Assembly: GCF_947172395.1 (NCBI RefSeq)
Contig: NC_069090.1
Span: forward strand, 5,776,291 to 5,840,290
Length of the DNA stretch: 64,000 nucleotides
Direction of reading: 5' to 3'
Origin: Bicyclus anynana
Taxonomy: Eukaryota; Arthropoda; Insecta; Lepidoptera; Nymphalidae
Below the pieces are notes generated by a model. It saw only the letters and a list, made by a program, of their open reading frames with translations. It had not been told where the DNA came from and searched no databases. Both the position numbers and the translations under genes were made by a program. Numbering within the stretch: the stretch's first letter is position 1; each line of letters opens with the position of its first letter. Shown here piece by piece: positions 36,101-48,100 of the stretch.

Positions 36101-39100
36101 GTGTTATCGTTCTAAGCTACTTTCCAGACTTCTGTATATTCGATAACAAAGAACAAATTTTGCAAGATTTCGCAATTGCAGAATCATTTGGAGACAGTGT
36201 TTAAAATTATTGGTAACCTTATTGTCAATTATCAGGGGCATATTTGTTTTATGTCGGACGCACCAAATTCTGAATATAACTTGGAAGTAAAAGGACTAAT
36301 ATATTCTAAACCTTATTGAGTCCTGATTGGTTGACTGAGTTTTAAATTCTGATATTATGAATTTTCGTCCAGGTATGGAACACTGGCCCACTGACACAGT
36401 ATTTCAACTCGGGAATGCACATGTATGAAGTGAACACCAGTAACCCGCTGGGGACCAAAGGAGTTTTAGCGGTGCGCTATGGCGAACTGTGTAAAGAGGT
36501 TAGTTAAAATATACTTAACTAAAACACTGGGGGGTTAATTAACTTCTGATAAGTGTTGGATATCTATTCCGTAAGTTTTGGTCACTTTCTTACTTTATGT
36601 CAAATGACAACAAAATTTCTGAACAAGCTGTCAGACAGTTTCATGAAGCTGGCAAATCCGGCCCTGAGTTTGAGATTGACTTTCTACTAAACTTTTTAAT
36701 GAAATGATTTGTGTTAAAAGTGATTGATACCCTTGACCTACTTCTACCTTACCCCTACCCCACTTCTACACCATCCCTACCCTAAGTATTTTTTAGACAT
36801 TTTCAGGCATATATTAAAATTTTTATCTCTGTATAAACCATGCTCGTAATTCAAGAAATATTCTAAAAAAAAATATGCAAAATCGGGTCAGTCATTCTCG
36901 AGATTTGCGCTTAGGAGTACATTCAAGGATTCATCATCATCAGCTGATGGACGTCCACTACAGGACATAGGCCTTTTGTAGGGACTTCCAAACATCACGA
37001 TACTGAGCCGTCTGCATCCAGCGAATCCCTTCGTCTCTCGATGTCGTCAGTCCACCTGGTTCAAGAATTCAAGAGTTATTTTTATATTATAAAATTTAGC
37101 AATTCCTTGTTTCTTTTAATGTATATTATAACCGTATTTTCGAGGATCGTAATTGTATAGTAGTTTACGTGATGATGTCGTGTACACTTGTGTGCAGGTG
37201 TGGTCGTGCAGCGCGCGGTCGGTGGCGCCGCTGCGCGTGCGCTGGTGCGTGTCGCGGCACGCGCGCGCGCTGGCGGGCGGCGGGCAGCACGACGCGCAGG
37301 AGCTGCTGGCCTGGCTGCTGGACGCGCTGCACGAGGACCTCAACCGCGCCGCGCCGCCGCCTCGCGCGCCGCTGCCCTCCGCGGCCGACTCGGACAGCCG
37401 CCCGGACCAGGTGACGCATGCATCACAACTTGGTGTCACTTTCAAAATGTGACCTTGGTAATGAGACCGGCAGGTCATCTCCCTGATAAAAATCCAGGTG
37501 GGGGTACGGGCCTCAAACCTATGCCTCCTTGCGGGTTTTGTTCCCCTGGTCATGTTCTTCCAGCTCCTTTCGGGGCTCAGTCCAGAAAGGACGATTTTGC
37601 CGCGATTCTCTCGCGCGACCGTTGCATCCACAAGGTGCGTACCAATGCGCGAGCATACGGGGAGGAATTCAGTACATGGAGTTGAACGTGCACTCGCTCT
37701 AGAGTTCGCGCGTTAACTGGACGCAATAAGGCGTCCCTAGTATCTCGACTCGCGCGAATCAAGCGCGCGTCGGGAGTCTGGCGTAGTGCACGCGATTTAC
37801 GCGCGTATTTTGAATTCGCGTGATGCTGTAAAGATGTAAATTTTAAATGGTGAAATTGTCTTTTAAATCATTAAATACTTAATAAATAATTTGCATGCCT
37901 AATTGGCAAGATGCATTTACCATCTACATCTACCGACCACCTGTATAAATAATGCATGTATCTGCTAAGAAAAAAATTGATTGATTGATTGATTGATTGA
38001 TTGCTTGTGGACGCGATGTATTGATGTCTAATACTTCGACAACGCGCGTATGAATTTGCGCGATACGATTCGCGACGAATTCGCCCCTTCTGGACAAGGA
38101 CTAAGGCCTTTCAGCCTGAGGGGTATAAATAGATGTCAATCTACTGCCCCGCGCGGACTGCTATCCTGCGTTAGGACACTGTCAAGTCCGGTGGAGTGCC
38201 CCGCGTGGGCTGCGATATTATCGCTGTCCTGAATTAGAGCGGTGTCATATCCGCATCATATCTCGTCGCCATCTTCGTCGTCGTAAGCGTCTGCGCCTGC
38301 AGGTTCGGCCACTAGGAGAAGTTTGCGAGGTAGAAAAGTAATAATATAAGCCTTTTTCCTCGAATTAAAAATACCACTATATTCATTTATTATGAAACAC
38401 GGCTAATAACTCGTGTGATACATCAGAGTATGTCCGACTAGTTTCGCACCCATACGGGGCCCTTAGTCTAGAGCTGGTTCATGCAACATCCAAACGTTGG
38501 TCGAATATCCAATGATGATATTTTTTAAACTAAATATCTCAGGTGGTGGCAGCAGAGGCGTGGGCAGCGTACGCGGCGCGCAACGACTCCATAATGACGG
38601 AGCTGTTCTACGGCCAGCTCAAGTCCAAGGTGCGCTGCTGCTCGTGCGGCGGCGAGTCCGTGCGCTTCGACACCTTCAACATGCTCAGCCTGCCGCTGCC
38701 CATGGAGTCATACGTGCGCGCCACCGTTAGAGGTAGTATTGCGGGTTATTGGATTTTTTCCGTGATAAGAATTAGCCTATCTGTAGCGTTATCCATACAA
38801 ATATTATTGTTTAATCATTATTAGCATATCCACATTAATATTTAGTTCGTAGATTATCCATAAGTTTACAATGTACCAAATTGTAACTCGACATGTGGCG
38901 CGCACATGTCGATACTAACATCTCAAGAACACATTACTAACCCAATGTATTAAGTTATATTAAACCAGTTGAACAGTAAACGGCGATCGATAAACACGCT
39001 TTCCTTTGCCTAAAATATATATGGCTGAGTTACCTCCTCTATCTTCCAGTGAAAGTCCCATTAAAATCTGTCTAAAAAGATTAGCCCGGACAAACAGACT

Positions 39101-42100
39101 GACAAACGAAAATTAAATCTTGTTTGTGTTATGGTATCCTGTAAATTACTATAAGCACTTGAGAAAACACGGTTATTTTGAAATCACAGACAGACTTCAA
39201 TGGTCTTACTGATGGTAAATGGAAAAGCATCCCCTATAAACAAAGGTACACTTTGCAGGGTGTGCATGATGAAGGTGTTAAACCTTCATTGCCTGAAAAT
39301 ACAACGTCAACATACACTTCTGACTGGAACACAAGAAAGGAAGAATGTATATTGAATATTTATAATACTGTATGTTTTTTTTAAACGAGCAACTGTTGAG
39401 TTTCTTGCCGGTTTCTTCTCAGCAGAACCTGCCTTCTGAACCGGTGGTAGAATCTTTACAAAAGTCAACTGACGTGTGAAAAGTGCTTGTAAACTGAGCC
39501 TAGTTGAAATAAATGATTTTTGATTTGATTGGCGACAGAAATTACCATGGCAGTAGTAGTGTTTGCACAGACGAGCTCTGTCACAAAAAGTGTTAAAAGT
39601 CTGATTAATATCCTTTAATTTCTAGTTTTGTATTATTTGTCATAGTGATCCTGTTGGATGGGTCAGTGCCAGTGAAGTACGGTGTGAGGATCAACTCTGA
39701 GGGCACGTACTTGGACTTGAAGAGGAATCTATCGGAGTTGTGCGGCTTATCACCAGAGTTGTGAGTATTCAAACATTTTGTTATCATTTTGTATTTTCGT
39801 TACATAGCTGAAGGTACTAAAGAATAGAATTTACCTAATTTTAAAAATATTAATTGCTAAAATAAGAATTCTAAAGCAATATTTTACACACGACATATTA
39901 TTGTAAACACTTGCCGTCATGGCACGACACGTGGCGTCACGTCAGCATAATATAAATCCGCCATAACTAAAATTTACTTGATTATAGGCAAATCGCACAA
40001 CTCGGTCCTCGCTCGCGATCTGTAACGAAATAGTCGTAAAAGTGAAAAATAGAGGCAAACAACGTAACATCGCCCTCGCGGTGCAGTGGTGTAAGAATAT
40101 GATCACAGAGGGTAAAGGCAAACATACGAGCGACAACAAGCGCCTGACGATTCGTGAATGAATAATGCTCCGCCTGCTCTTCTTACTACCCTCTGTGTAG
40201 TCATAATCCGCACGGCTGTACGAAGACTCATTTACGTGGAATACCTTTACAGACCTACCTGGATTCTAATTGAGAAGAAGAAGTAGGCTGTCTATAAATT
40301 ATCACGTTGTGTGTCATATAGGATGCTGCTCGTTCTGTTGTCGGGGGCCACCATTGGTCGAGTACTAGAGGACGGTGCGAAGGTGTCCGCAAACACTGCG
40401 CAAGAGTTGTTCGCGTACGAGCTGCCCGCGCCCGACACCGACTCCAGCGACGGCGAAGACTCGCTGCCTACCTTGGGTGAGACCATCGATACCTCACCGG
40501 CCTGGATTGGCTGGCTGGGCATTTTAAAATGGTTGCAGACCCGCTCTTACGAGCAAACAGAAGAAATACTCCAAACGCTTTCTCAATCTGTCTACTTAAA
40601 TAGGTACTAGCGGATGCCCGCGATTTCGTCCGCGTGGGAGTTTTTCACAAATCCCACGGGAACCATGGATTTTTCTGAGATAAAAAGTAGCCTATAATAT
40701 ATCTGAATACCAAATTTTAGCTAATTCGGTTTAGTCGAGGCGTGAAAGAGTAACAAACATTCATATCATTAAAATCATCAGTTTTCGCAAATCTCGGAAA
40801 ACCATGGATTTTTCGAGATAAAAAGTAGCCTATGTTTTAATCCAGAGTAAAATCCATTTCCATTCCAAATTTTAGCCAAATCGCTTCAGTAGTAGCGGCG
40901 TTAAGAGTAACAAACATCCAAACATCCATACAAACTTTCGCGTTTATAATATTAGTAGGATAGTAGGATTTTAAAGATGATGAGAAGTGCACTTAATTCC
41001 AGATTACACAAACGAACTAGAAGAGACTGACTCGGGCGTGACGGAGGGCTCGGCAGACGGCACTGCGTCCAGCTCGGCCGAGTACTCTGCGGAGGGCGAG
41101 GCGCGCGCGGCCGGCGAGGTGAGTGTGGCGCGCGCCGCCTCCTCCTCGCTCTGCATGCCTGCACTCTTCTGCTTTAAGGTTAGCGCACGCACTCACACAC
41201 TCGCACATGTACACACACACACGCACACACACATTCAAACCAACAAATGATTGAGTCTTGACACTACACCCCCGATTCCAACGCCGATCTGCCATCTCGA
41301 AAAACGCCCGTTATGATCCTGACGATGACATGACGACCGACAATAATTCTCCAATACCAGCTACACAGCGTCTTCGCCGGCGAAGACGAGGTCCTCGATA
41401 TCTGCACACACGGACGTGGGATTTTTAACTCACTGCCTCGGGGGCGCCCGGACTGATCACTCAGGCCATAACACCCTTCCAAAACGGCCGTCAGAGGTCC
41501 GAGTCTCAGAGGAGACGCCCTTAGAGAATTGTTCCGCCAATCTCTTCTGCTTCTGCCTTAGGGCCCCATCAGGCGACTCTTTTGCGCTCGCCCAAATCCT
41601 CCGGTGACGCCGCTGAGGTCCCATTAAGGAACCTACGACACTGGCACAATCAGAAAAAAAACACACGAACATACATAGATACACACGCAAGGACAGACAT
41701 ACAAATACGTACGAGTACAAACACTCGCACAAACATGTGCGAGTGTTTGTACGTACGTAACAGAAGTTACATGTTTACACATGACCAACGTTTTGGCTGG
41801 CCTGCCAATAAATAATATGGCCAGCTTAACTCGAAATAATGCCAATTAGATTTTTAAAATTTAGGTTTTTTTCTGATTACACATGTTTATGTAAAACAAG
41901 ACACACATACATACATACATACATTCTACACACCACACTTACTGTTACATAATTTGTATATGGGTCATTCCACGTCAAATCGACCAATAGTTGGACTCGA
42001 CCCCTTTCGATTTGGATAAATTTTGGTCAGAAGTTTTCTTTTATCCTATAACGAAGTTCTGCCGAAGAAAAAAAATTAAAAATTTTTTTTTTCAAAAGTT

Positions 42101-45100
42101 ATGCAAAATCCAAAATTTCACTATTTTCCATATTTTTTAAATTTATGTTTTAAAAATCTCGAAAACTATTGCAATTAAAAAAATCGCTTATGGTAAACTT
42201 CAAAGGGGATACTTGGGGCTATTAAAAAAAAAATTTCAAAAAAAAATTTTGAAAAATCTCCAATTTGTGAAATTTTGAATTTTTGAAAATTGTCAAAATT
42301 GACCGTCGACAATAAATTTTTGGCTCAAATTTTTTTGTGTACTACCTTGTACCAATCTTAAAAGATCCTGAAATTTTTGGAACTGTGTTTTTTGTTTTTT
42401 CAAAAATATGAATTTTTGAAATTTGTTAAAAAAAAATTTTTTCTTAAATTTTTTTTTTTTTTAATCAGTTTGGCGAATCGCGTAATTTTGATATTTTGAA
42501 CAGTTAAAGTTTCATTTAGTGGCATAATGATGAGAAAAAAAACATTAATGATATTTGTTTATTATTGGTTATTAATTTATTTAATAGGGCTTTTTACGTG
42601 TAAGTTTACTTGACATTCTGTTACGAAAATTTTTTTTTCTTCAATTCTTCAGTTACTGTTGTTGCTCCTTTTCTTTTTCTTAACCTGAAAAATGTTAATA
42701 TGACTTAAATCTTTAAATCCAAACTTAAAATAGATAAAGTACTAACACAGAAATTTCAGATTTTTACCTGCTTTTAATATCTGGTTCTTCAACGAACTCG
42801 TAGATATCGTTACTGTTTGTCAGGTTGAGAGCAAATAAAACTAACGTCTGTACCACTTCTAGAATTCAGAGTAATCTGATCTTCGTCAGAAAAATCTTTG
42901 CAATTAATAAATTTTTCTTCAGAGCATATTTCATTCTTAAATAATCCAATCGAACACTTTTTATTTTCCATCACTAATCTCTTATTTTTTCTGCACTCAA
43001 AATTTTAACTAGATAATGTCCTCAAATTAAACACTTGATAAGATAATTGTTATAAGTTTAGAATTGGAAAGAGTTATTTCTAGACACTTACTTAGAATGA
43101 TGACTGTCTTCGAAATAAAAATCAGAAAGGTTAACTTTATCTTACACGTAAAGATTCAAACGTCACGCCACAGATGTCACCACTTCTTCTACTTTAACAT
43201 CAAATGATAATACAGGTGTCAGTATTATTTTTTTTACGAGTTTTATTTTGAAAATGATCCCAAAAAATGTCATTAATGTTTTTTTTCTCATCATTATGCC
43301 ACTAAATGAAATTTCAACTGTTCAAAATATCAAAATTACGCGATTCGCCAAACTGATTAAAAAAAAAAAAAATTTAAGAAAAAATTTTTTTTAACAAATT
43401 TCAAAAATTCATATTTTTGAAAAAACAAAAAACACAGTTCCAAAAATTTCAGAATCTTTTAAGATTGGTACAAGGTAGTACACAAAAAAATTTGAGCCAA
43501 AAATTTATTGTCGACGGTCAATTTTGACACTTTTCAAAAATTCAAAATTTCACAAATCGGAGATTTTTCAAAATTTTTTTTTGGAATTTTTTTTTTAATA
43601 GCCCCAAGTATCCCCTTTGAAGTTTACCATAAGCGATTTTTTTAATTGCAATAGTTTTCAAGATTTTTAAAACATAAATTTAAAAAATATGGAAAATAGT
43701 GAAATTTTGGATTTTGCATAACTTTTGAAAAAAAATTTTTTAATTTTTTTTCTTCGGCAGAATTTCGTTATAGGATAAAAGAAAACTTCTGACCAAAATT
43801 TATCCAAATCGAAAGGGGTCGAGTCCAACTATTGGTCGATTTGACGTGGAATGACCCATATATAAATTAATAAAAGCTAAATCTCTTAGTTGTATTATTA
43901 AAATAATAAACTTACAATATTTTGAGGAAATAACAATGTAACTCAGCAAATAGGAATATGGTATAGTGTAAATTAATTTGTAAATATGTAAATAGTTAAC
44001 GGAATAATGACTCCTGTCTAAAACATCCAACTAGTAATATGAATATTAAAATATGTTTACACTTTAGTTCAAGATTGCATTCTTTTTGTAAACAATCATG
44101 GTGATGAATAGGGGTTCTGGTTTAAAATGTTATTGGTGGTAAGCAGGATCAAGCAACCTCAAACTAAAAAGTAAACGTATTTATGAAGCTGGGATTAATT
44201 AATTATTGACTAAAAAGTGACGTTATTCAAAAAAATTCATACAACAAACATTAGTCAATCTAATTCTAAAAGTAGTCCAACTATATAATATGTGCTCTAT
44301 ATAAAATTTAATACTAAAAATTATAATAAATCATTTTACGACAATATAAAGACAATTACAGGTATAATATGAACAAGATTATTCAATGTTTTTTTAGTGT
44401 TTGCATTTGTAAGCAGTAAGATGATATTTTTGATATATGTAGAGTATTTTTCTAGAAATCATTTTGTTTTTTAATATCACACTTAGCTTATTGAGTATGC
44501 TATTCAATGTGCACTTATGCAGCAAAAATTTGTACAGTAGTTTGGAAAGGAATTTGCTTTGAAAATTGCATTTTTGTTGTGTAAAATACAAATAACGTAA
44601 GACTATATTTTTGGGAACCTCCAAGTATATTTCAATCACATATTATTTTTACTTGGCCTCTTTGCATTCACACATATTTATGCTTGTGTTTAAATAAAAA
44701 AAAAAAAAAAAAATACCGACCGAATTGAGAACCTCCTCCTTTTTGAAGTCGGTTAAAAAGCAATGTGTTTTTCAGTGTGACGTCACTTATTTTGTTTCAC
44801 AGACAGTGAACAAGCAAAATGTGTGTAAATGTGTGAAGGTGCCATTTAAAAATAATTTTCATATGTATTGCATTTTTAAAAGTTGTTCTGGAGCTAATTA
44901 TTGCTAGGTTTTCTTGTATGTGTTGTAAGTTTTTTCGGCTATTGTATTTTTTCGTTATTAGCTTTCAAATTATTTTCATTTTATCTTGTAGCTTTGTGGA
45001 CGTAATAGAGTAATGTTTAGAAATTGGTGTCGTAGATTTATTTTAGTAGTGAATTGTAGTTTTTATAATGTGTCTAATAATATCTATCTTGATAAAATGT

Positions 45101-48100
45101 GTATAAATTGTTAAATTTATTTATGTGTACCGGACTCAAAATCTTATAAAAAATTTTTGCTTTCAAAGAACTATAAAGATGAGCAATTATTTAAGTTATA
45201 GTGCCAAATTATTTCTACTAAAATTGCGATAAAAAAAATGGGAGGGGGGGGGTTAATAAGTTGAATAGTTTTGGGGGAGTGCTCCCATAGATATCGTCAC
45301 ACAAGATTTTTAATATATAAGGTGAATAATTTTGTCTTATATTTCATAAATACTCGTAAATGATTGTTGGTGATCACGGTAATCGTGGTGATGATGTTAA
45401 TTCAGCAATAACAATTTTAATGACTTTTGCAGCGGTCGCGCTCGGAAATTCTTATGTCCCAGAGTCCCCCAAGCACAATGTATGGAGAACGGCACACGTT
45501 GCCGCGGGGCACGCGGGTGAACCACTCCCCTACACCCAGCGTGCGGTCTTTGAACGTTCGCAACGCCCCGCGCTTCTCAAGCGTCAAGTTTGCGTCGTCG
45601 CCCGCACATATGTACCGAATGAACCACTTCAGCGATTCCACGTACGACAACGCGCACTACCTGGTCGCTGTTCACAGGTGAGGATAGACTAATAGATGAA
45701 TTGTGTAAATGAGACATCGCTCGCACAGTTCAGGGATGCGACTGTATAAAGGGAGTGAAAGAGAAACGGACTAGCTCACTCATGTGATTGTTGTCTGCTC
45801 CTCTCGGGCTCTCAAGTGTAAAATGGCACACTCTACCGAGGAGCACGCGAGGGGAACCACTCCCCTACGCCCAGCGTGCGATCTTTGAACGTTCGCAACG
45901 CCCCGCGCTTCTCGAGGGTCAAGTTTGCGTCGTCGCCCGCACATATGTACTGAATGAACCACTTCAGCGATTCCACGTACGACAAAGCACACTACCTGGT
46001 CGCTGTTCACAGGTGAGGATAGACTGATAGGTGAATTGCGTAAATGAGTCATCGCCCGCACAGTTCAGGGGTGCAGGTTATGAAGGCCGTTAGAGAGGAG
46101 CGGACCAGTTCGCCTATCAAAATATGTCAACTATGCGTCTATTGTCTGCTTCTCTCCGGCTCTTGTGAACCACTCCCCTACACCCAGTGAAGCTCTTTGA
46201 ACGTTCGGAATGCTCTTCTTCATTCTCAGTCTTCATTTCGGTTCCGACTAAACCTCTTCCTCGATTCACCGTTCTACGATATCGTGCGCTACCTGCTAGC
46301 CACAGTTGAGGATAGGATAGACGAATAGGCGGACTACGTAAATGAGTCCTCGCCCGCGCAATTCAGGAGTATGACTTCAGAGAGGAGTTAAAATGCTCAG
46401 CAATACGCGGGCCTATCAATGAAAGAATAAGAATGCTTCTGCTACTCTATCAAACATATGTATTGCGAGGTTGAGGACTTTCTATCCCCAACCAATTAAG
46501 CTAAAATTTTGTCTTTAGTTTTAGATGGATTATCATTTATTGCATTATTTGTAGGAAACAAGTGGCGGGCGAGGCGTACCTGGTGCCGTGGCAGCGCGCG
46601 CGGCTCGCACTGTTCGGCGTGCCGCTGGTGGTGCGCGCGGCGCCGGGCGCGTCCGGCCGCGAGCTGTACGCGCGCGTGTGGACGCACGTCGCGCGCCTGC
46701 TGTCTGCGCGCCCCGCCACACGGGCCAACCACGCGGCCGACTGGTGCGTACTCACTGTACTACAAGCGACTTTATAGTTACAGCAATCTGTAACACTGTT
46801 CATTTATCTTTTCTGTTGGTTATATTAATGAACTACAAACGTTATTATACAGGGTTAATTTTCGTAAATATGCAATAATTTCAGAAATAACTTAGAATCG
46901 ATAATACTATCGATCTATGATTTCAAAAACCCTCCTTAATTTTGACATTTTTTGAAATAATTTTTCCATGAAAATACACAATGTATGGACATAGTGTATC
47001 ACTGCAAAATCCAGCCGCGTAAAGATACCTAACTATCGCAAGGAAGCGGCTGGTAAGTAGGTAACTGTCTCTAGTCAAAACAAGTAGGTAGGTGTAGGTC
47101 CCACGTGTAAACAATCTTATCGCTCCAACCTTTTCGTCTTGCCGACAACAAACGCACCGCACCGCGGGCGCACGGTACGGGAGAAGGGGAGAGGGCGGCT
47201 TTTGTTTTAAATTATTGAATTGAATCAGTCAGTTACGTTCGTGTCCTTGACCTAATTACTGCGCGTGCTTGCAAAGTTTTAAGTTTTTAATTAAGTGACC
47301 CGTAACCGTTATGTCTCGATCAGTGTACTCAAATCGAGAATTTTATGAAATGGTGCGCTGTTACAATTTAAGTGGTGAAAGCTTAGTTCGCGCGCAAGTG
47401 TTATATCGGACTGAAAGCATACCTCGGCTGCAGAGACAAGGCTTAAACCCCAGGCTGCCATCTAGAGCCACAATTTTAGCGGCAACGCAAAGACTGTTAG
47501 ATTACGGGCAGTTTACCACACCTAGACATGCTAGTGGTAGAGGCGGCCACAGGCAAATTACACTTCAACTGGAAACTGAAATTTTACAGTTCTTCGAACG
47601 TAAACCCTGCGCTAGCACGAACGATGCAGCTCGACGTTTTAGTGTGAGCCAATATTACGTGTGGAAGTTACTGAACACAACTGGACTCCATCCTTACCAC
47701 TACCAACGCGTACAATCTTTACACGACAACGATGGCCCTGCTCGTGTACGTTTTTGTGAGTGGTTACTTGCAAATGAAAATGTTAATATTTTATGGACTG
47801 ACGAAGCTTTGTTTACGCGCGTAGGAATTTACAATAGTAAAAATGAACATTTTTGGGCCTTGAGTAATCCACACGTCATTAAAAGTAGTTACCATCAAGA
47901 ACGATTCAGTATAAATGTATGGGCCGGTATAATTGGCAATGTCATCGTGGGTCCTATTTTTATTGAAGGTAGATTAACGGGCGCAACCTACCTGGATATG
48001 CTTAGTGGAGTCATAGAGGAGATGTTAGATGATGTGCCACTAAACCTAATACGCAACTATTACTATCAACACGATGGTGCTCCGCCTCATTACGCAAGTG

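Larger units (their letters stand above)
41961..43858. mobile_element. 1.9-kb element with ~590-bp terminal inverted repeats
   Basis: Ends TGGGTCATTCCACGTCAAAT and its exact reverse complement. TIRs run about 41961-42551 and 43268-43858 with high identity. Flanked on both sides by TATA (41957-41960, 43859-43862), a candidate target-site duplication. The ~715-bp centre has no recognisable coding sequence. Non-autonomous; superfamily not assigned. Confidence 0.88.

Noticed and set aside
37116..37631. 171-codon minus-strand frame over exon 14
   Set aside because: Shadow of the GC-rich USP32 exon 14 plus intronic repeat; the plus-strand reading has the conserved QELL box.
41905..41940. CRISPR-like repeat arrays anywhere in the window
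   Set aside because: All tandem arrays are minisatellites or microsatellites in a eukaryotic gene; no repeat-spacer pattern.
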